From: Pseudonocardia hierapolitana
GTDB taxonomy: Bacteria; Actinomycetota; Actinomycetes; Mycobacteriales; Pseudonocardiaceae
Assembly (NCBI RefSeq): GCF_007994075.1
Contig: NZ_VIWU01000001.1
Span: 2,356,001-2,420,000 of the forward strand
DNA length: 64,000 nucleotides
Direction: 5' to 3'
Positions 8,089-16,974 of the stretch are shown one piece after another (position 1 is the stretch's first letter; each line of letters begins with the position of its first letter). The notes beneath the pieces are model-generated. The model searched no databases. It saw only the letters and a list, made by a program, of their open reading frames with translations, and was not told where the DNA came from. Made by a program: the position numbers and the translations under genes.

Positions 8089-9171
8089 TCAGGCCTTCAG
8101 GCGCTCCACGGCGGCCTCGATCCGCTCGTCCGTGGCGGTGAGGCCCACGCGGACGTGTTGCGCGCCTGCGGGACCGTAGAAGTCACCGGGTGCCACGAGG
8201 ATCCCGGCCTCGGCGAGGCGCCGGACCGTCACGCGGCCGGGCTCGCCGGCCGTGGCCCACAGGTAGAGGCCCGCCTCGGAGTGGTCGATCCGGTAGCCGG
8301 CCGACTCCAGCGCGGCGCGCAGGCGCACCCGGCGCCTCGCGTAGAGCTGTGCCTGCTCGGTGACGTGCGTGTCGTCGGCGGCAGCGGCTTCCATCGCCGC
8401 CTGCACCGGCCGGGGCACCATCATCCCGGCGTGCTTGCGCACCTCCAGCAGGTCGGCGACGAGCCGCGGGTCGCCGGTGACGAACCCGGCGCGGTAGCCG
8501 GCGAGGTTGGAGGACTTCGACATCGAGTGGACGGCGAGCAGGCCCTCGTGGGAGCCGCCGCAGACGTCCGGGTGCAGCACCGAGAGGGCGCCGTCGGAAA
8601 GCGACAGGTAGCACTCGTCCGACGCGACCACGGCGCCCCGCTCGCGCGCCCAGTCGACGACCTTGCGCAGGTGCTCGGCCGGCAGCACGCGCCCCGTCGG
8701 GTTGGACGGCGAGTTCAGCCAGACCAGCGCCACGCGGCGCGGGCCGAGCGCGGTGGTGGAGTCGGACCGGACGCACTGCGCACCGGCGAGCCGGACCCCG
8801 ACCTCGTAGGTCGGGTAGGCCAGCTCGGGGATCACCACCGTGTGCTCGGCACCGAGCCCGAGCAGCGTGGGCAGCCAGGCCACGAGCTCCTTGGAGCCGA
8901 TGGTCGGCAGCACCGGGACCGGGTCGACGGTGATACCGAACCGCCGACGGAGCGATCCGGCGATCGCCTCGCGCAGCGACGAAGGCCCGTGGGTGGTCGG
9001 GTAGCCGGCCACGTCGGCCGCGTGGCCGGCGAGCGCAGCGCGGACGACGGCGGGGACGGGGTCGACCGGCGTGCCGACCGACAGGTCGACGATCCCGCCG
9101 GGATGCCCGGCGGCCAGCGCCTTGTCCTCGGCGATGCTGTCCCAGGGGAAGTCCGGGAGTGAGAACGTCAC
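8089..9171 (-). CDS. dapC: Succinyldiaminopimelate transaminase
   Basis: DapC is a PLP-dependent class I aminotransferase that converts N-succinyl-2-amino-6-ketopimelate to N-succinyl-LL-diaminopimelate. The sequence shows the fold type I landmarks: the NSPSNPTG loop, the SDECYLSL aspartate, and the PLP lysine in [14 protein letters not shown], with a C-terminal arginine in [11 protein letters not shown] 9171 overlaps the stop of fdxA (GTGA), so the two are coupled, as in the Rv1177-Rv1178 pair of M. tuberculosis. The 360-residue length is normal. Confidence 0.92.
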   Translation of the reverse strand: MTFSLPDFPWDSIAEDKALAAGHPGGIVDLSVGTPVDPVPAVVRAALAGHAADVAGYPTTHGPSSLREAIAGSLRRRFGITVDPVPVLPTIGSKELVAWLPTLLGLGAEHTVVIPELAYPTYEVGVRLAGAQCVRSDSTTALGPRRVALVWLNSPSNPTGRVLPAEHLRKVVDWARERGAVVASDECYLSLSDGALSVLHPDVCGGSHEGLLAVHSMSKSSNLAGYRAGFVTGDPRLVADLLEVRKHAGMMVPRPVQAAMEAAAADDTHVTEQAQLYARRRVRLRAALESAGYRIDHSEAGLYLWATAGEPGRVTVRRLAEAGILVAPGDFYGPAGAQHVRVGLTATDERIEAAVERLKA

Positions 9172-9494
9172 TCGTCGTGCTGCTGCGGCGGCAGGCTCAG
9201 AGCGGGCTCGACGTCGCGGTTGATCTTGCCGACCTTCGAGGCGCCACCGGGCGAGCCCAGCTCGTCGAAGAAGTCGACGTTGGCCTTCGTGTAGGCGGCC
9301 CACTGCTCGGGCACGTCGTCCTCGTAGTAGATCGCTTCGACGGGGCAGACCGGTTCGCACGCACCGCAGTCGACGCACTCGTCCGGGTGGATGTAGAGCA
9401 TCCGCCCGCCCTCGTAGATGCAGTCCACCGGGCATTCTTCGATGCACGCCTTGTCGAGCAGGTCGACGCAGGGCTCGGCGATCACATACGTCAC
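9168..9494 (-). CDS. fdxA: Seven-iron ferredoxin (3Fe-4S/4Fe-4S)
   Basis: The 108-residue protein begins [11 protein letters not shown] and carries one cluster motif with cysteines in [19 protein letters not shown] and a second in [15 protein letters not shown]. These are the patterns for a 3Fe-4S and a 4Fe-4S cluster. It would carry electrons to cytoplasmic oxidoreductases. The start is GTG 9494 rather than the longer upstream frame, because the family N-terminus is TYVI. It is cotranscribed with dapC. An inverted repeat lies in the divergent region toward the GNAT gene. Confidence 0.93.
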   Translation of the reverse strand: MTYVIAEPCVDLLDKACIEECPVDCIYEGGRMLYIHPDECVDCGACEPVCPVEAIYYEDDVPEQWAAYTKANVDFFDELGSPGGASKVGKINRDVEPALSLPPQQHDE

Positions 9495-9525
9495 GGGTGG
9501 TCCTCCACGCGGGCGAACAGGGACT

Positions 9526-9561
9526 TCCCACAGTATGTATCGCGCTGTGGGTGCTGTGGGA
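9526..9561. promoter_or_regulatory. Inverted repeat in the fdxA/GNAT divergent region
   Basis: TCCCACAG at 9526-9533 is the exact reverse complement of CTGTGGGA at 9554-9561, and a further near copy, CTGTGGGT, lies between them at 9545-9552. It may be an operator for fdxA or its divergent neighbour. No regulator can be named. Confidence 0.35.
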
Positions 9562-9609
9562 GCCGGGGCGGGTGTGAGTCGCACCGTCGGACGAGCGCAC
9601 GATGGGGGC

Positions 9610-10578
9610 GTGGAGATCCCGGACGAGCTGGTCGGTGCCCGGGTGGCGCTGCGGCACCGCATCGGGGAGCGCGACGGCCGGCCGCTCTTCACCGACGCCG
9701 TGGGCGAGCTATCCGCAGAGGGCTCCCGCGCCGTGGTGGTCCGGACCCGGCGCGGGCCGGTGCGCGTCGAGCGCTCGGCCGTGGTCGCCGTGCGCGCCGT
9801 GCCGCCCGCGCCGCCGCGCCGTGCCCCGCTCGCCGCGATCGTGCGGCTGGAGGGGCTGTGCGCCGACGCATGGCCCGCGGAGGTCGAGCGGCCGCTGGGG
9901 GCGTGGCGGCTGCGCGCCGCCGGCGGCTACACCGGGCGGGCCAACGCCGCGCTGGCGCTCGGCGACCCCGGGCTGCCGATCGCCGCCGCCCTCGACGAGG
10001 TGCGCCGCTTCGCGCGCGAGCACCGCGTGCCGCCCCGCGTCCACGTGCCCGTCGGATCGCCCTGGGACCGCGCGGTGGCGGGCGAGGGCTGGGTGCTGAA
10101 CGTCGGCCACGCGAAGGGTGCCGAGGTGTCGGTGCTGGTGGCGCCGGTCCCCGACGTCGAACCCGACCGCGCTGCGCCGCCCGGCCTGCGCATCGAGCTG
10201 CCGACGCGGCCTCCGGCCGACTGGTGGCCGCTCGCCGTGGGTGGACCGCCGACCCCCGCGCAGGAACGGGTGCTCGCGGGCGCCCCGGGCACCGCCTTCG
10301 GCACGCTGCGCGACCCCGGCGGCGGGGTGCTCGGGCAGGTGCGCGCCACCGTCGTCGACGATCACGTGCACGTCTCGATGCTGGAGGTCGTGCCCGCCGC
10401 CCGTCGTCGCGGCCACGCCACCGCCCTGCTCGCCTCCGCCGCCGCATGGGGCCGCGAGCGGGGCGCCCGGTGGGCGGTGCTGCAGGTGGCGCTGCAGAAC
10501 GACGGCGCCCGGGCACTCTACGACCGCCTCGGCTACGTCGAGCACCACCGCTACCGCTACCTGGTGCCACCCACCTGA
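9610..10578 (+). CDS. GNAT N-acetyltransferase, cg3035/Rv0428c family
   Basis: The 322-residue protein has an N-terminal SH3-like region ([16 protein letters not shown]...[20 protein letters not shown], about residues 3-60), a middle domain, and a C-terminal GNAT domain. The GNAT domain has the acetyl-CoA loop [15 protein letters not shown] and the late motif [13 protein letters not shown]. This is the Rv0428c-type architecture. I start at GTG 9610 because the SH3-like domain begins immediately after it; the frame upstream is open but unlike the family. The acceptor substrate is unknown. Confidence 0.85.
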   Translation: MEIPDELVGARVALRHRIGERDGRPLFTDAVGELSAEGSRAVVVRTRRGPVRVERSAVVAVRAVPPAPPRRAPLAAIVRLEGLCADAWPAEVERPLGAWRLRAAGGYTGRANAALALGDPGLPIAAALDEVRRFAREHRVPPRVHVPVGSPWDRAVAGEGWVLNVGHAKGAEVSVLVAPVPDVEPDRAAPPGLRIELPTRPPADWWPLAVGGPPTPAQERVLAGAPGTAFGTLRDPGGGVLGQVRATVVDDHVHVSMLEVVPAARRRGHATALLASAAAWGRERGARWAVLQVALQNDGARALYDRLGYVEHHRYRYLVPPT

Positions 10579-10705
10579 CCGGGCCCACGCACCCCGTCTC
10601 CGCCGGCGCGCACCGTCGCCGGGTGGCGTGGGCCGACAAGGGGTGCGCGACCGGAGAAAGGGTGCGTGCGGGCCACGGCCACACCAGCGGCCGCACGCCC
10701 TGGGG

Positions 10706-10905
10706 GCTTGATCAGCAGATCGGCGCGTTCCCGGCCGAATGCGGCCGTGCTCGCACCCAGCCGGTGATCATGCCGGGAACCCGGCTCCGGGGAAGGGTAC
10801 GTGCAGAGGCTTGATCAGCAGCTCGGCGCGCTCACGGCCACATGCCGCCGTTGTCGCACCAACGCACTGATCATGCCCGTGAAAGCCGCCTCCGGTGGCG
10901 CCGCG
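10706..10905. repeat. Two tandem copies of a ~95-bp structured element
   Basis: Copy 1 begins at 10706 and copy 2 at 10809 (period 103). Both start GCTTGATCAGCAG and align without gaps for about 85 nt. Each contains internal complementary arms: TTCCCGG (10728) with CCGGGAA (10773) in copy 1, and TCACGG with CCGTGA (10877) in copy 2. The arms changed together, which suggests selection on structure. The outer TGATCA words can also pair. No coding frame here looks real. This is part of a roughly 600-bp gene-free region, 10579-11182. Confidence 0.55.
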
Positions 10906-11060
10906 CGCCATGAGGGCAGGCCCCTGGCCTGCCCGCGCAGCCTGCCCGAGGGGCCGCAGAGGCTCGCCTGTCAAGGGTCGCGCAGCGATCGCGAAGCGAC
11001 GCCGAAGGCGCCCTTGACAGGTGAGGGGCGGCCCCGCACGATGCGCGGCGCCACCGGAGG
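10889..11060. repeat. Nested inverted repeats in non-coding region
   Basis: An 18-bp arm at 10889-10906 is the exact reverse complement of 11043-11060. Inside it, CCTGTCAAGGG (about 10969-10979) pairs with CCCTTGACAGG (about 11012-11022). The centre is a run of TCGCG/GCGA words. The overall shape is a 172-nt cruciform or RNA-like structure. The rest of 11061-11182 shows no feature I can support. Confidence 0.55.
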
Positions 11061-11182
11061 CCCTCAGACCTGCCTCAAGGGCGGGCGCATCCCGCGTCAG
11101 CCGACGCACCCCATCGACGGGTCGCGCCACCCTCGACGGGGCGCCTCACGCACAACCGGTGCGCCGGCAGAAGCGCAGAGCG

Positions 11183-11947
11183 TCACCGGCCGGGCTTCGT
11201 CAGCCGCTTCTCGGCCTCCCGGGCGGCCTTCTTCAAGCCGGACCACTCACCGAGGTACTTCCCGACGGCACCGACGACGGGGAGCATGCCGAGGCCCTCG
11301 TGCAGGAAGTTGCCGTGCGGGCGCTTGTCGAGCTCGTCCTCCACGGAGAAGAGCGCCCTGCCCAGCCGCCACACCGCCCGCGCCACCTTGGTGAGGGTGG
11401 GGGTGGCCGACGGCTTCCCCAGGTCCCCGGTGAGCTCGGCCGCGCGGGCGTCGGCAGCCGCGTTCTCCGTGCCGGTGGCCGCCGAGACGGCGAGCTCGCG
11501 GCGGAAGAGCACCGCCCCGAGCAGGTTGACGAGCTCGTCCTCGTCCCGGACGCCGTGCTCGCCCGCGATGGCCACCAGGAGCAGGCCCTGCCCGGCGGCC
11601 CCGACGGCCTTCGAGACGGGCAGCCGGTTGGCGAGCGCACCGCCGAGCCCGGGCACCGCGGCGATCAAGGTGGTGAACCGGCCGACCCGGCGCACCCACC
11701 AGCGCGTGCGCGCCGGCACGTCCATCGCCGCCCACGCGGACGTTCCCGGCACCTCGACGGCGGCGAGCGCGTCGAGCACCTTGTCGCGCAGCCCGCGCTC
11801 ATCGGTGGGCATGCCGTCGTGACTCGTGGCCCGGGAGCGCAGACCGAACGGGTCGGACTCGCGCAGCCCGTCGAGCACCGGGCGGGTGGCCCGGACGAAC
11901 GGCCGGAGGATCGCGACGATCGCCCGATCCGGGATGGTCTCAGCCAC
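11183..11947 (-). CDS. Conserved protein of unknown function, 254 aa
   Basis: I do not recognise the family. The protein (from GTG 11947, VAETIPDRAIVAIL) has two moderately hydrophobic stretches near residues 115-150 (FTTLIAAVPGLGGALANRLP and GAAGQGLLLVAIAGEHG), a helical middle, and a glycine-rich C-terminal part (GMLPVVGAVGKYLGEW). It may be membrane-associated. The start overlaps the stop of the upstream membrane gene by 8 nt, and that gene overlaps mshB, so the three are one operon. An earlier frame start at 12022 overlaps its neighbour heavily and is less likely. Confidence 0.75.
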   Translation of the reverse strand: MAETIPDRAIVAILRPFVRATRPVLDGLRESDPFGLRSRATSHDGMPTDERGLRDKVLDALAAVEVPGTSAWAAMDVPARTRWWVRRVGRFTTLIAAVPGLGGALANRLPVSKAVGAAGQGLLLVAIAGEHGVRDEDELVNLLGAVLFRRELAVSAATGTENAAADARAAELTGDLGKPSATPTLTKVARAVWRLGRALFSVEDELDKRPHGNFLHEGLGMLPVVGAVGKYLGEWSGLKKAAREAEKRLTKPGR

Positions 11948-12374
11948 CGTCGCTCCCCCCGTACTCCCGCTGCAACACCTTCTGCAGCCCCCAGAGGCCT
12001 GCGCCGATCCCGCCGACGGCAAGCAGCAGCGACTGCCAGTCGGCCAGCAGCATCATGTCGCCTCCCGGCCCGAAGAGCCCCAGCACGCCGACGGCCACCA
12101 CCCACGCGATGAGCGGCGCCCCGGCCACCGCGGGCCGGGCGTCGATCTCGCCGGCCTGGCGCACCAGCCACGGGAGCACCAGCACCGACAGCACGATGCC
12201 CATCGGCACGGGGATGCCGTTCGTGTAGAGCGGGGTGAACATCAGCCCGAACGCCCCGAGCAGCAGCCCGTCGGCGACGAGGAGCACGAGCAGCGCGCTG
12301 TCGGGCACCAGCGGGTCGTCGCCGTCCGGCGCCAGGATGTCATCGGTGGTCTCGTCCACGATCCTCTCAGGCAT
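11940..12374 (-). CDS. Four-helix membrane protein in the mshB operon
   Basis: The 144-residue protein has an acidic N-terminus (MPERIVDETTDDILAPDGDD) followed by four hydrophobic segments: about 28-47 (LLVLLVADGLLLGAFGL), 55-72, 85-102 and 112-132. Its position next to mshB matches Rv1171 of M. tuberculosis, and I infer orthology. The ATG at 12374 overlaps the mshB stop by 8 nt. The function is unknown; coupling to mshB suggests a conserved but undefined link to mycothiol or the membrane. Confidence 0.8.
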   Translation of the reverse strand: MPERIVDETTDDILAPDGDDPLVPDSALLVLLVADGLLLGAFGLMFTPLYTNGIPVPMGIVLSVLVLPWLVRQAGEIDARPAVAGAPLIAWVVAVGVLGLFGPGGDMMLLADWQSLLLAVGGIGAGLWGLQKVLQREYGGSDGG

Positions 12375-13239
12375 CCCCGGTCTCCCCGAACAGGTCGTCC
12401 GCGGTGGCGGCGGCGCCGTCGGCCGGCACGAACTCCTCGACGTCGAGCAGGGGCTGCGCGACGAGGTTGCTCACCGCGAACGCCGTGACCTCACCGTCCG
12501 ACCACACCGCCACCTGGGTGGCGTGCGCGCGCATGGCCGCGACCCGCGCCCCACGCTGTGCCGAGACGTCGACCCGCACGCGGATCGCCTCGTCCGGCAC
12601 GGTGGGCAGCTCGTCCGGCTCGGGCACCCGGAAGGGCAGGCCTTCCCGGCCGGCCAGCTTCGCGAGCCCGGCGTCGAGCGTCGACCGGCCGACCACCGTG
12701 CAGAGCATCCGAGCGGGTACCCGGCGCACGGCGGCGGCGGTGATCTCGTGCGCCCGGACGTGGTCGGGGTGCCCGTACCCGCCGTCGGGCCCGTAGGTGA
12801 CCACGACCTGCGGGCGGACCTCCTCCAGCACCGCAACCAGCTGGTCGACCTGCTCGTCGAACGCCTCCGGCCGGGCGAGGGCACGCGGGTGCAGCCGGTC
12901 CGGCATGGCCGCACGGACACCGTGCCCGGCGAGCGCCATCCCCGAGTCGCGCCAGCGGCCGATCCCGCCGAGGTAGCGGTGGTCGCGCACGCCCAGCGCG
13001 GCACACGCGCCCGCGAGCTCCCCCGCGCGGTAACCGCCGAGCTGGTCGCCGCGCTCGGGAGCGAGCTCGGCGAGCTCTGCGGGGATCACCTCTCCCTGCT
13101 CCCCGAGGGTGCAGGTGACGACCGTCACGGCCGTGTCGGGCTCGGCCGCGTAGCGCGCGATCGTGCCGCCCGTGGAGAGCGTCTCGTCGTCGGGGTGGGC
13201 GTGCACGAGGAGCAGCCTCCGCCGGGCCGGGGGTGGCAT
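12367..13239 (-). CDS. mshB: Mycothiol deacetylase (GlcNAc-Ins deacetylase)
   Basis: MshB deacetylates GlcNAc-inositol in mycothiol biosynthesis. The LmbE-type zinc fold is shown by AHPDDE (H15 and D18 from the ATG) near the N-terminus and by GGYGHPDHVRAHE in the middle, which supplies the third zinc ligand. Length (290 aa) fits. I use the ATG at 13239; a GTG one codon earlier is equally open. Mycothiol is restricted to actinobacteria, supporting the taxonomic placement. It heads a three-gene overlapping operon. Confidence 0.93.
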   Translation of the reverse strand: MPPPARRRLLLVHAHPDDETLSTGGTIARYAAEPDTAVTVVTCTLGEQGEVIPAELAELAPERGDQLGGYRAGELAGACAALGVRDHRYLGGIGRWRDSGMALAGHGVRAAMPDRLHPRALARPEAFDEQVDQLVAVLEEVRPQVVVTYGPDGGYGHPDHVRAHEITAAAVRRVPARMLCTVVGRSTLDAGLAKLAGREGLPFRVPEPDELPTVPDEAIRVRVDVSAQRGARVAAMRAHATQVAVWSDGEVTAFAVSNLVAQPLLDVEEFVPADGAAATADDLFGETGDA

Positions 13240-13281
13240 CACGCTCGCACTCTACGTGGGCGGATCTACGCAACCCATTTG

Positions 13282-13298
13282 TGACCTCGACGAGGTCA
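13282..13298. promoter_or_regulatory. Palindrome upstream of the first oligopeptide transporter
   Basis: TGACCTC-GAC-GAGGTCA is a perfect palindrome with 7-bp arms, placed about 100 bp before the lipoprotein start (13396) and 43 bp upstream of mshB on the other strand. It is a plausible operator for either gene. Confidence 0.4.
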
Positions 13299-13395
13299 GC
13301 AGAAACGATCCGGACGGATACTCTCCGGCTCCAACATCACCGGAAATGCGGCAGACGCGCCATCCGCGTCGCCCGTTCGGACGATATGGGGGGTC

Positions 13396-15042
13396 ATGCG
13401 CGCACGACGAGCAGCTGCCTGGACGGCGGTATCGCTGTCCATCGCCCTGGTCACCACCGCCTGCGGCGGAGGTGGAGGCGAGCCGGGTGGGGACGATGCG
13501 GCATCGAGTGGCGTCACCATCAGCGTGAACGGCACCGAGCCGGAGAACCCGCTCGTGCCCGGCAACACGAACGAGACCGGTGGCGGCAAGATCATCGACG
13601 CGCTGTTCAGCCCGCTCGTCGAGTACGACCCCCAGACCGCACAGCCCGCCAACATGGTGGCCGAGTCGATCGAGACCAGCGACTCCCGGGTCTACACGAT
13701 CCGGCTGAAGGAGGGCTGGACGTTCCACGACGGCTCCCCCGTCACCGCGCAGAGCTTCGTCCGGGCCTGGAACTACACCGCGTACTCCCCCAACGGCCAG
13801 CAGAACAGCTCCTTCTTCTCCCAGATCCAGGGCTTCGACCAGGTGCACACCGTGGACCCGGACGGCACCGCGGGCCCGCAGACGGCGCCGCAGCCGGCCG
13901 CGCAGGAGATGTCGGGCCTGCGGGTGGTGGACGACCGCACGTTCGAGGTCACCCTGTCCGCGCCGTTCGCGGTGTTCCCGACCATGCTGGGCTACCGGGC
14001 GTTCTCGCCCCTCCCGGACGTGTTCTTCGCCGACCAGGCCGCGTTCGAGGCCAACCCGATCGGCAACGGGCCGTTCCGCTTCATCTCCCGCCAGCCGGGC
14101 GTGAACGTCGTCGTCGAGCGCTACGAGCCGTGGCCCGGCGCGCCCAAGCCCAGCATCAGTGGCGTCGAGTTCCGCTTCTACGAGTCCGCCGAGGCGGCCT
14201 ACGCGGACGTGGTGGCGAACAACCTCGACTTCATCGAGGTCATCCCGCCGTCCGGTATCGCGGGCAACCTCTACCAGACCGACCTCGCGAACCGCAGCGT
14301 GTCGCGGACCTTCCTCGGGGTGCAGCGCCTCGGGTTCCCGCTCTACGACCCCCGCTTCCAGAACCCGCAGCTGCGGCAGGCCATCTCGATGGCCATCGAC
14401 CGGGAGGCGGTCAACCAGCAGATCTTCAACGGCACCCGGCCCCCGGCGGACGGACTCGTCGCGCCCGACGTGCCGGGCCGCGTCGCGAACCAGTGCGGCG
14501 AGCTGTGCACGTACCAACCGGAGCGCGCGCGGCAGATGTTCGAGGCCACCGGGTTCCAGGGCCCGATCGAGCTGACCTCGAACGCCGACTCCGGCAACGC
14601 CGAGTGGATCCAGGCGGCCTGCGTGTCCATCAGCAACGCCCTCGGCGTGCAGTGCACCTTCGTGCCGGTGCCCACGTTCGGCGAGATCCGCTCGGCGATC
14701 AACGCCCGGCAGATGAACGACATCTACCGCAGCAGCTGGGTCGCGGACTACCCGTCGATCGAGAACTTCCTGAACCCGCTGTACCGCACGGGAGGGGCGA
14801 CCAACGACGGCGAGTACTCCAACCCCGCGGTCGACGCGCTGCTCGCCCGCGCCGACGCGGCCCCGTCCGTGGAGGAGAGCAACGCCCTCTACCAGGAGGC
14901 GGAGCGCATGATCATCCAGGACATGCCCGCGATCCCGGTGTACTTCCAGTCGTTCCAGGCCGGCTGGTCCGAGCGGCTGCAGACCGTCACGGTCACACCG
15001 TTCCGCGAGCTCGACCTCGAGAGCGTCACGGTCTCGGAGTAG
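13396..15042 (+). CDS. Oligopeptide ABC transporter substrate-binding lipoprotein (system 1)
   Basis: The 548-residue family 5 binding protein has a lipoprotein signal (MRARRAAAWTAVSL..., lipobox LVTTAC with the lipid-modified Cys23), then the DppA/OppA pattern: YTIRLKEGWTFHDGSPVTAQ, a domain II block, and AISMAIDREAVNQQIFNG. The protein would be anchored outside the membrane and deliver peptides to the permeases encoded directly downstream at 15114-16974. A 71-bp gap separates it from the first permease. The peptide range cannot be read from sequence. Confidence 0.92.
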   Translation: MRARRAAAWTAVSLSIALVTTACGGGGGEPGGDDAASSGVTISVNGTEPENPLVPGNTNETGGGKIIDALFSPLVEYDPQTAQPANMVAESIETSDSRVYTIRLKEGWTFHDGSPVTAQSFVRAWNYTAYSPNGQQNSSFFSQIQGFDQVHTVDPDGTAGPQTAPQPAAQEMSGLRVVDDRTFEVTLSAPFAVFPTMLGYRAFSPLPDVFFADQAAFEANPIGNGPFRFISRQPGVNVVVERYEPWPGAPKPSISGVEFRFYESAEAAYADVVANNLDFIEVIPPSGIAGNLYQTDLANRSVSRTFLGVQRLGFPLYDPRFQNPQLRQAISMAIDREAVNQQIFNGTRPPADGLVAPDVPGRVANQCGELCTYQPERARQMFEATGFQGPIELTSNADSGNAEWIQAACVSISNALGVQCTFVPVPTFGEIRSAINARQMNDIYRSSWVADYPSIENFLNPLYRTGGATNDGEYSNPAVDALLARADAAPSVEESNALYQEAERMIIQDMPAIPVYFQSFQAGWSERLQTVTVTPFRELDLESVTVSE

Positions 15043-15113
15043 TACGGCGGACGTGCGGACGGCGACCGGCCACCCCGGTCGCCGTCCGCGCTCGCGACCG
15101 GAAGGCGGCATCC

Positions 15114-16040
15114 TTGGGGCGCTACATCCTTCGACGGCTCCTCCAGCTCGTCCCCGTGTTCCTCGGGACGACGTTCCTCATCTACCTGCTCGTGTGGGCG
15201 CTGCCCGGCGACCCGTTCGCGGGCAAGTGCGGCGAGCGGGCCTGCCCGGACGCGTACATCACGCGGATGCGCGAGGAGTTCCACCTCGACGAGAACGTGG
15301 TGGTCCAGTACCTGCGCTACCTCGGGAACCTGCTCCAGGGCGACTTCGGGCAGACGTTCTCCGGCACGTCGGTCGGCGAGCTGATCGCGGCCGCCTACCC
15401 CGTCACCCTGCGGCTGGCCATCGTCGCACTGCTGATCGAGGCCATCATCGGGGTGCTCGCGGGCGTCCTCACGGGCCTGCGCTCGGGCGGCTTCCTCGAC
15501 AACCTCGTGCTGGTCTCGACGCTCTTCCTGATCTCGGTGCCGGTGTTCGTCACCGGCTACGTGCTGCAGACCGTGCTCGGGCTGCGGCTCGGGATCATCT
15601 CACCGACGGTCTCGGCCGACGCCGGGTTCGGCGAGCTGATCGTGCCGGGCTTCGTGCTGGCCAGCCTGTCGATGGCCTACGTGGCCCGGCTCACCCGCAC
15701 CTCCATCGCGGAGAACCGGCGCTCCGACTACGTCCGCACCGCGGTCGCGAAGGGACTCGAGCCGCGCCGGGTGGTCGGCGTGCACCTGCTGCGCAACTCC
15801 ATGATCCCGGTCATCACCTTCCTCGGCGTCGACCTGGGCTCGCTCATGAGCGGCGCGATCGTCACCGAGGGCATCTTCAACATCCGCGGCATCGGCGGGT
15901 TGATCTTCCGGTCGATCGCTCTGCGGGAGGGCGCGACGGTCACCGGGGTGGTCGTCCTGCTCGTGATCGTCTACCTGCTGATGAACCTGTTGGTGGACGT
16001 GATCTACGCCGTTCTCGACCCGAGGATCCGCTATGTCTGA
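15114..16040 (+). CDS. Oligopeptide ABC transporter permease, DppB type (system 1)
   Basis: The 308-residue integral membrane protein has the N-terminal LGRYILRRLLQLVPVFLG segment typical of DppB/OppB, six predicted helices, and the ATPase-contact loop RTAVAKGLEPRRVVGVHLLR. The start is TTG 15114, supported by ggaagg 8 nt upstream. Longer upstream frames run through the binding-protein gene out of frame. It overlaps the following dppC-type gene by 8 nt. Confidence 0.9.
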   Translation: MGRYILRRLLQLVPVFLGTTFLIYLLVWALPGDPFAGKCGERACPDAYITRMREEFHLDENVVVQYLRYLGNLLQGDFGQTFSGTSVGELIAAAYPVTLRLAIVALLIEAIIGVLAGVLTGLRSGGFLDNLVLVSTLFLISVPVFVTGYVLQTVLGLRLGIISPTVSADAGFGELIVPGFVLASLSMAYVARLTRTSIAENRRSDYVRTAVAKGLEPRRVVGVHLLRNSMIPVITFLGVDLGSLMSGAIVTEGIFNIRGIGGLIFRSIALREGATVTGVVVLLVIVYLLMNLLVDVIYAVLDPRIRYV

Positions 16041-16974
16041 CCCCAGCGTGCTGGGCTCCGCGGTGGCGGACCCCGCCCCGACCCCCGCGAGCAGCGACGC
16101 CCCGGACCGGGCGCGCAGCCTCGCCTCCGACGCCTGGCACGACCTGCGCAGGCGCCCGTTGTTCCTGATCTCGGTGGCCCTGATCGCGTTCCTGCTGGTG
16201 CTCTCGGCCTTCCCGCAGCTGTTCACCTCCGTGGACCCGAGCGCGGGTGACCTCGCCCGCAGCCGGCAACCACCGTCGGCGCAGGCGTGGTTCGGTTACG
16301 ACCTGCTCGGCCGCGACGTGTACGCCCGCACGATCTACGGCACCCGGGTGTCGATCGTCGTCGGCGTGCTCGCCACGACGTTCACCGTGCTCCTCGGCGG
16401 CACGCTCGGCATGCTCGCGGGCTACCACGGGGGCTGGGTCGACAACCTGGTGTCCCGGCTCACCGACGTCGTGTTCGGCCTGCCGTTCGTGCTGGGCGCG
16501 ATCGTGATCCTCTCGTCCTTCCGCGAGTCCATCGGCGAGGGCGCGGTCGGGATCACCGCGCTCGTGGTGCTGACGATGGCCGCGCTGTCGTGGCCGGTGT
16601 CCATGCGGATCACGCGTTCGGCCGCGATCGCGGCCCGTGACCAGGACTACGTCCGCGCCGCCCGCGCGCTCGGCGCCGGCCCGGGCCGGGTCATCTGGCG
16701 GCACATGCTGCCGAACTGCCTCGCTCCCGTGCTGGTCTACGCCACGATCGCGCTCGGCGCCTTCATCGGCATCGAGGCCACCCTGTCGTTCCTCGGCATC
16801 GGGCTGCGCGAGCCCGTCGTGTCGTGGGGCGTGATGATCAGCGAGGCGCGTGACTACCTGCGCGTCGCGCCGTTCCTGCTGCTGTTCCCCGCCGCGTTCC
16901 TCGCCGTCACCGTGCTCGCCTTCGTGATGCTCGGCGACGCGGTGCGCGAGGCCTTCGACCCGAAGGGCCGCTGA
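16033..16974 (+). CDS. Oligopeptide ABC transporter permease, DppC type (system 1)
   Basis: The 313-residue permease has a long N-terminal tail, a first helix (LFLISVALIAFLLVLSAFP), the motif GYDLLGRDVYARTIYGTRVS characteristic of DppC/OppC, and the coupling loop RAARALGAGPGRVIWRHMLP. It ends MLGDAVREAFDPKGR, as in the family. The gene overlaps the DppB-type permease and touches the ATPase gene (TGATG), so the set is translated as one unit. Confidence 0.92.
   Translation: MSDPSVLGSAVADPAPTPASSDAPDRARSLASDAWHDLRRRPLFLISVALIAFLLVLSAFPQLFTSVDPSAGDLARSRQPPSAQAWFGYDLLGRDVYARTIYGTRVSIVVGVLATTFTVLLGGTLGMLAGYHGGWVDNLVSRLTDVVFGLPFVLGAIVILSSFRESIGEGAVGITALVVLTMAALSWPVSMRITRSAAIAARDQDYVRAARALGAGPGRVIWRHMLPNCLAPVLVYATIALGAFIGIEATLSFLGIGLREPVVSWGVMISEARDYLRVAPFLLLFPAAFLAVTVLAFVMLGDAVREAFDPKGR

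Noticed and set aside
10768..11130. A 120-residue minus-strand frame in the repeat region
   Set aside because: It spans inverted repeats and has no domain-like pattern; the region is better explained as structured non-coding DNA.
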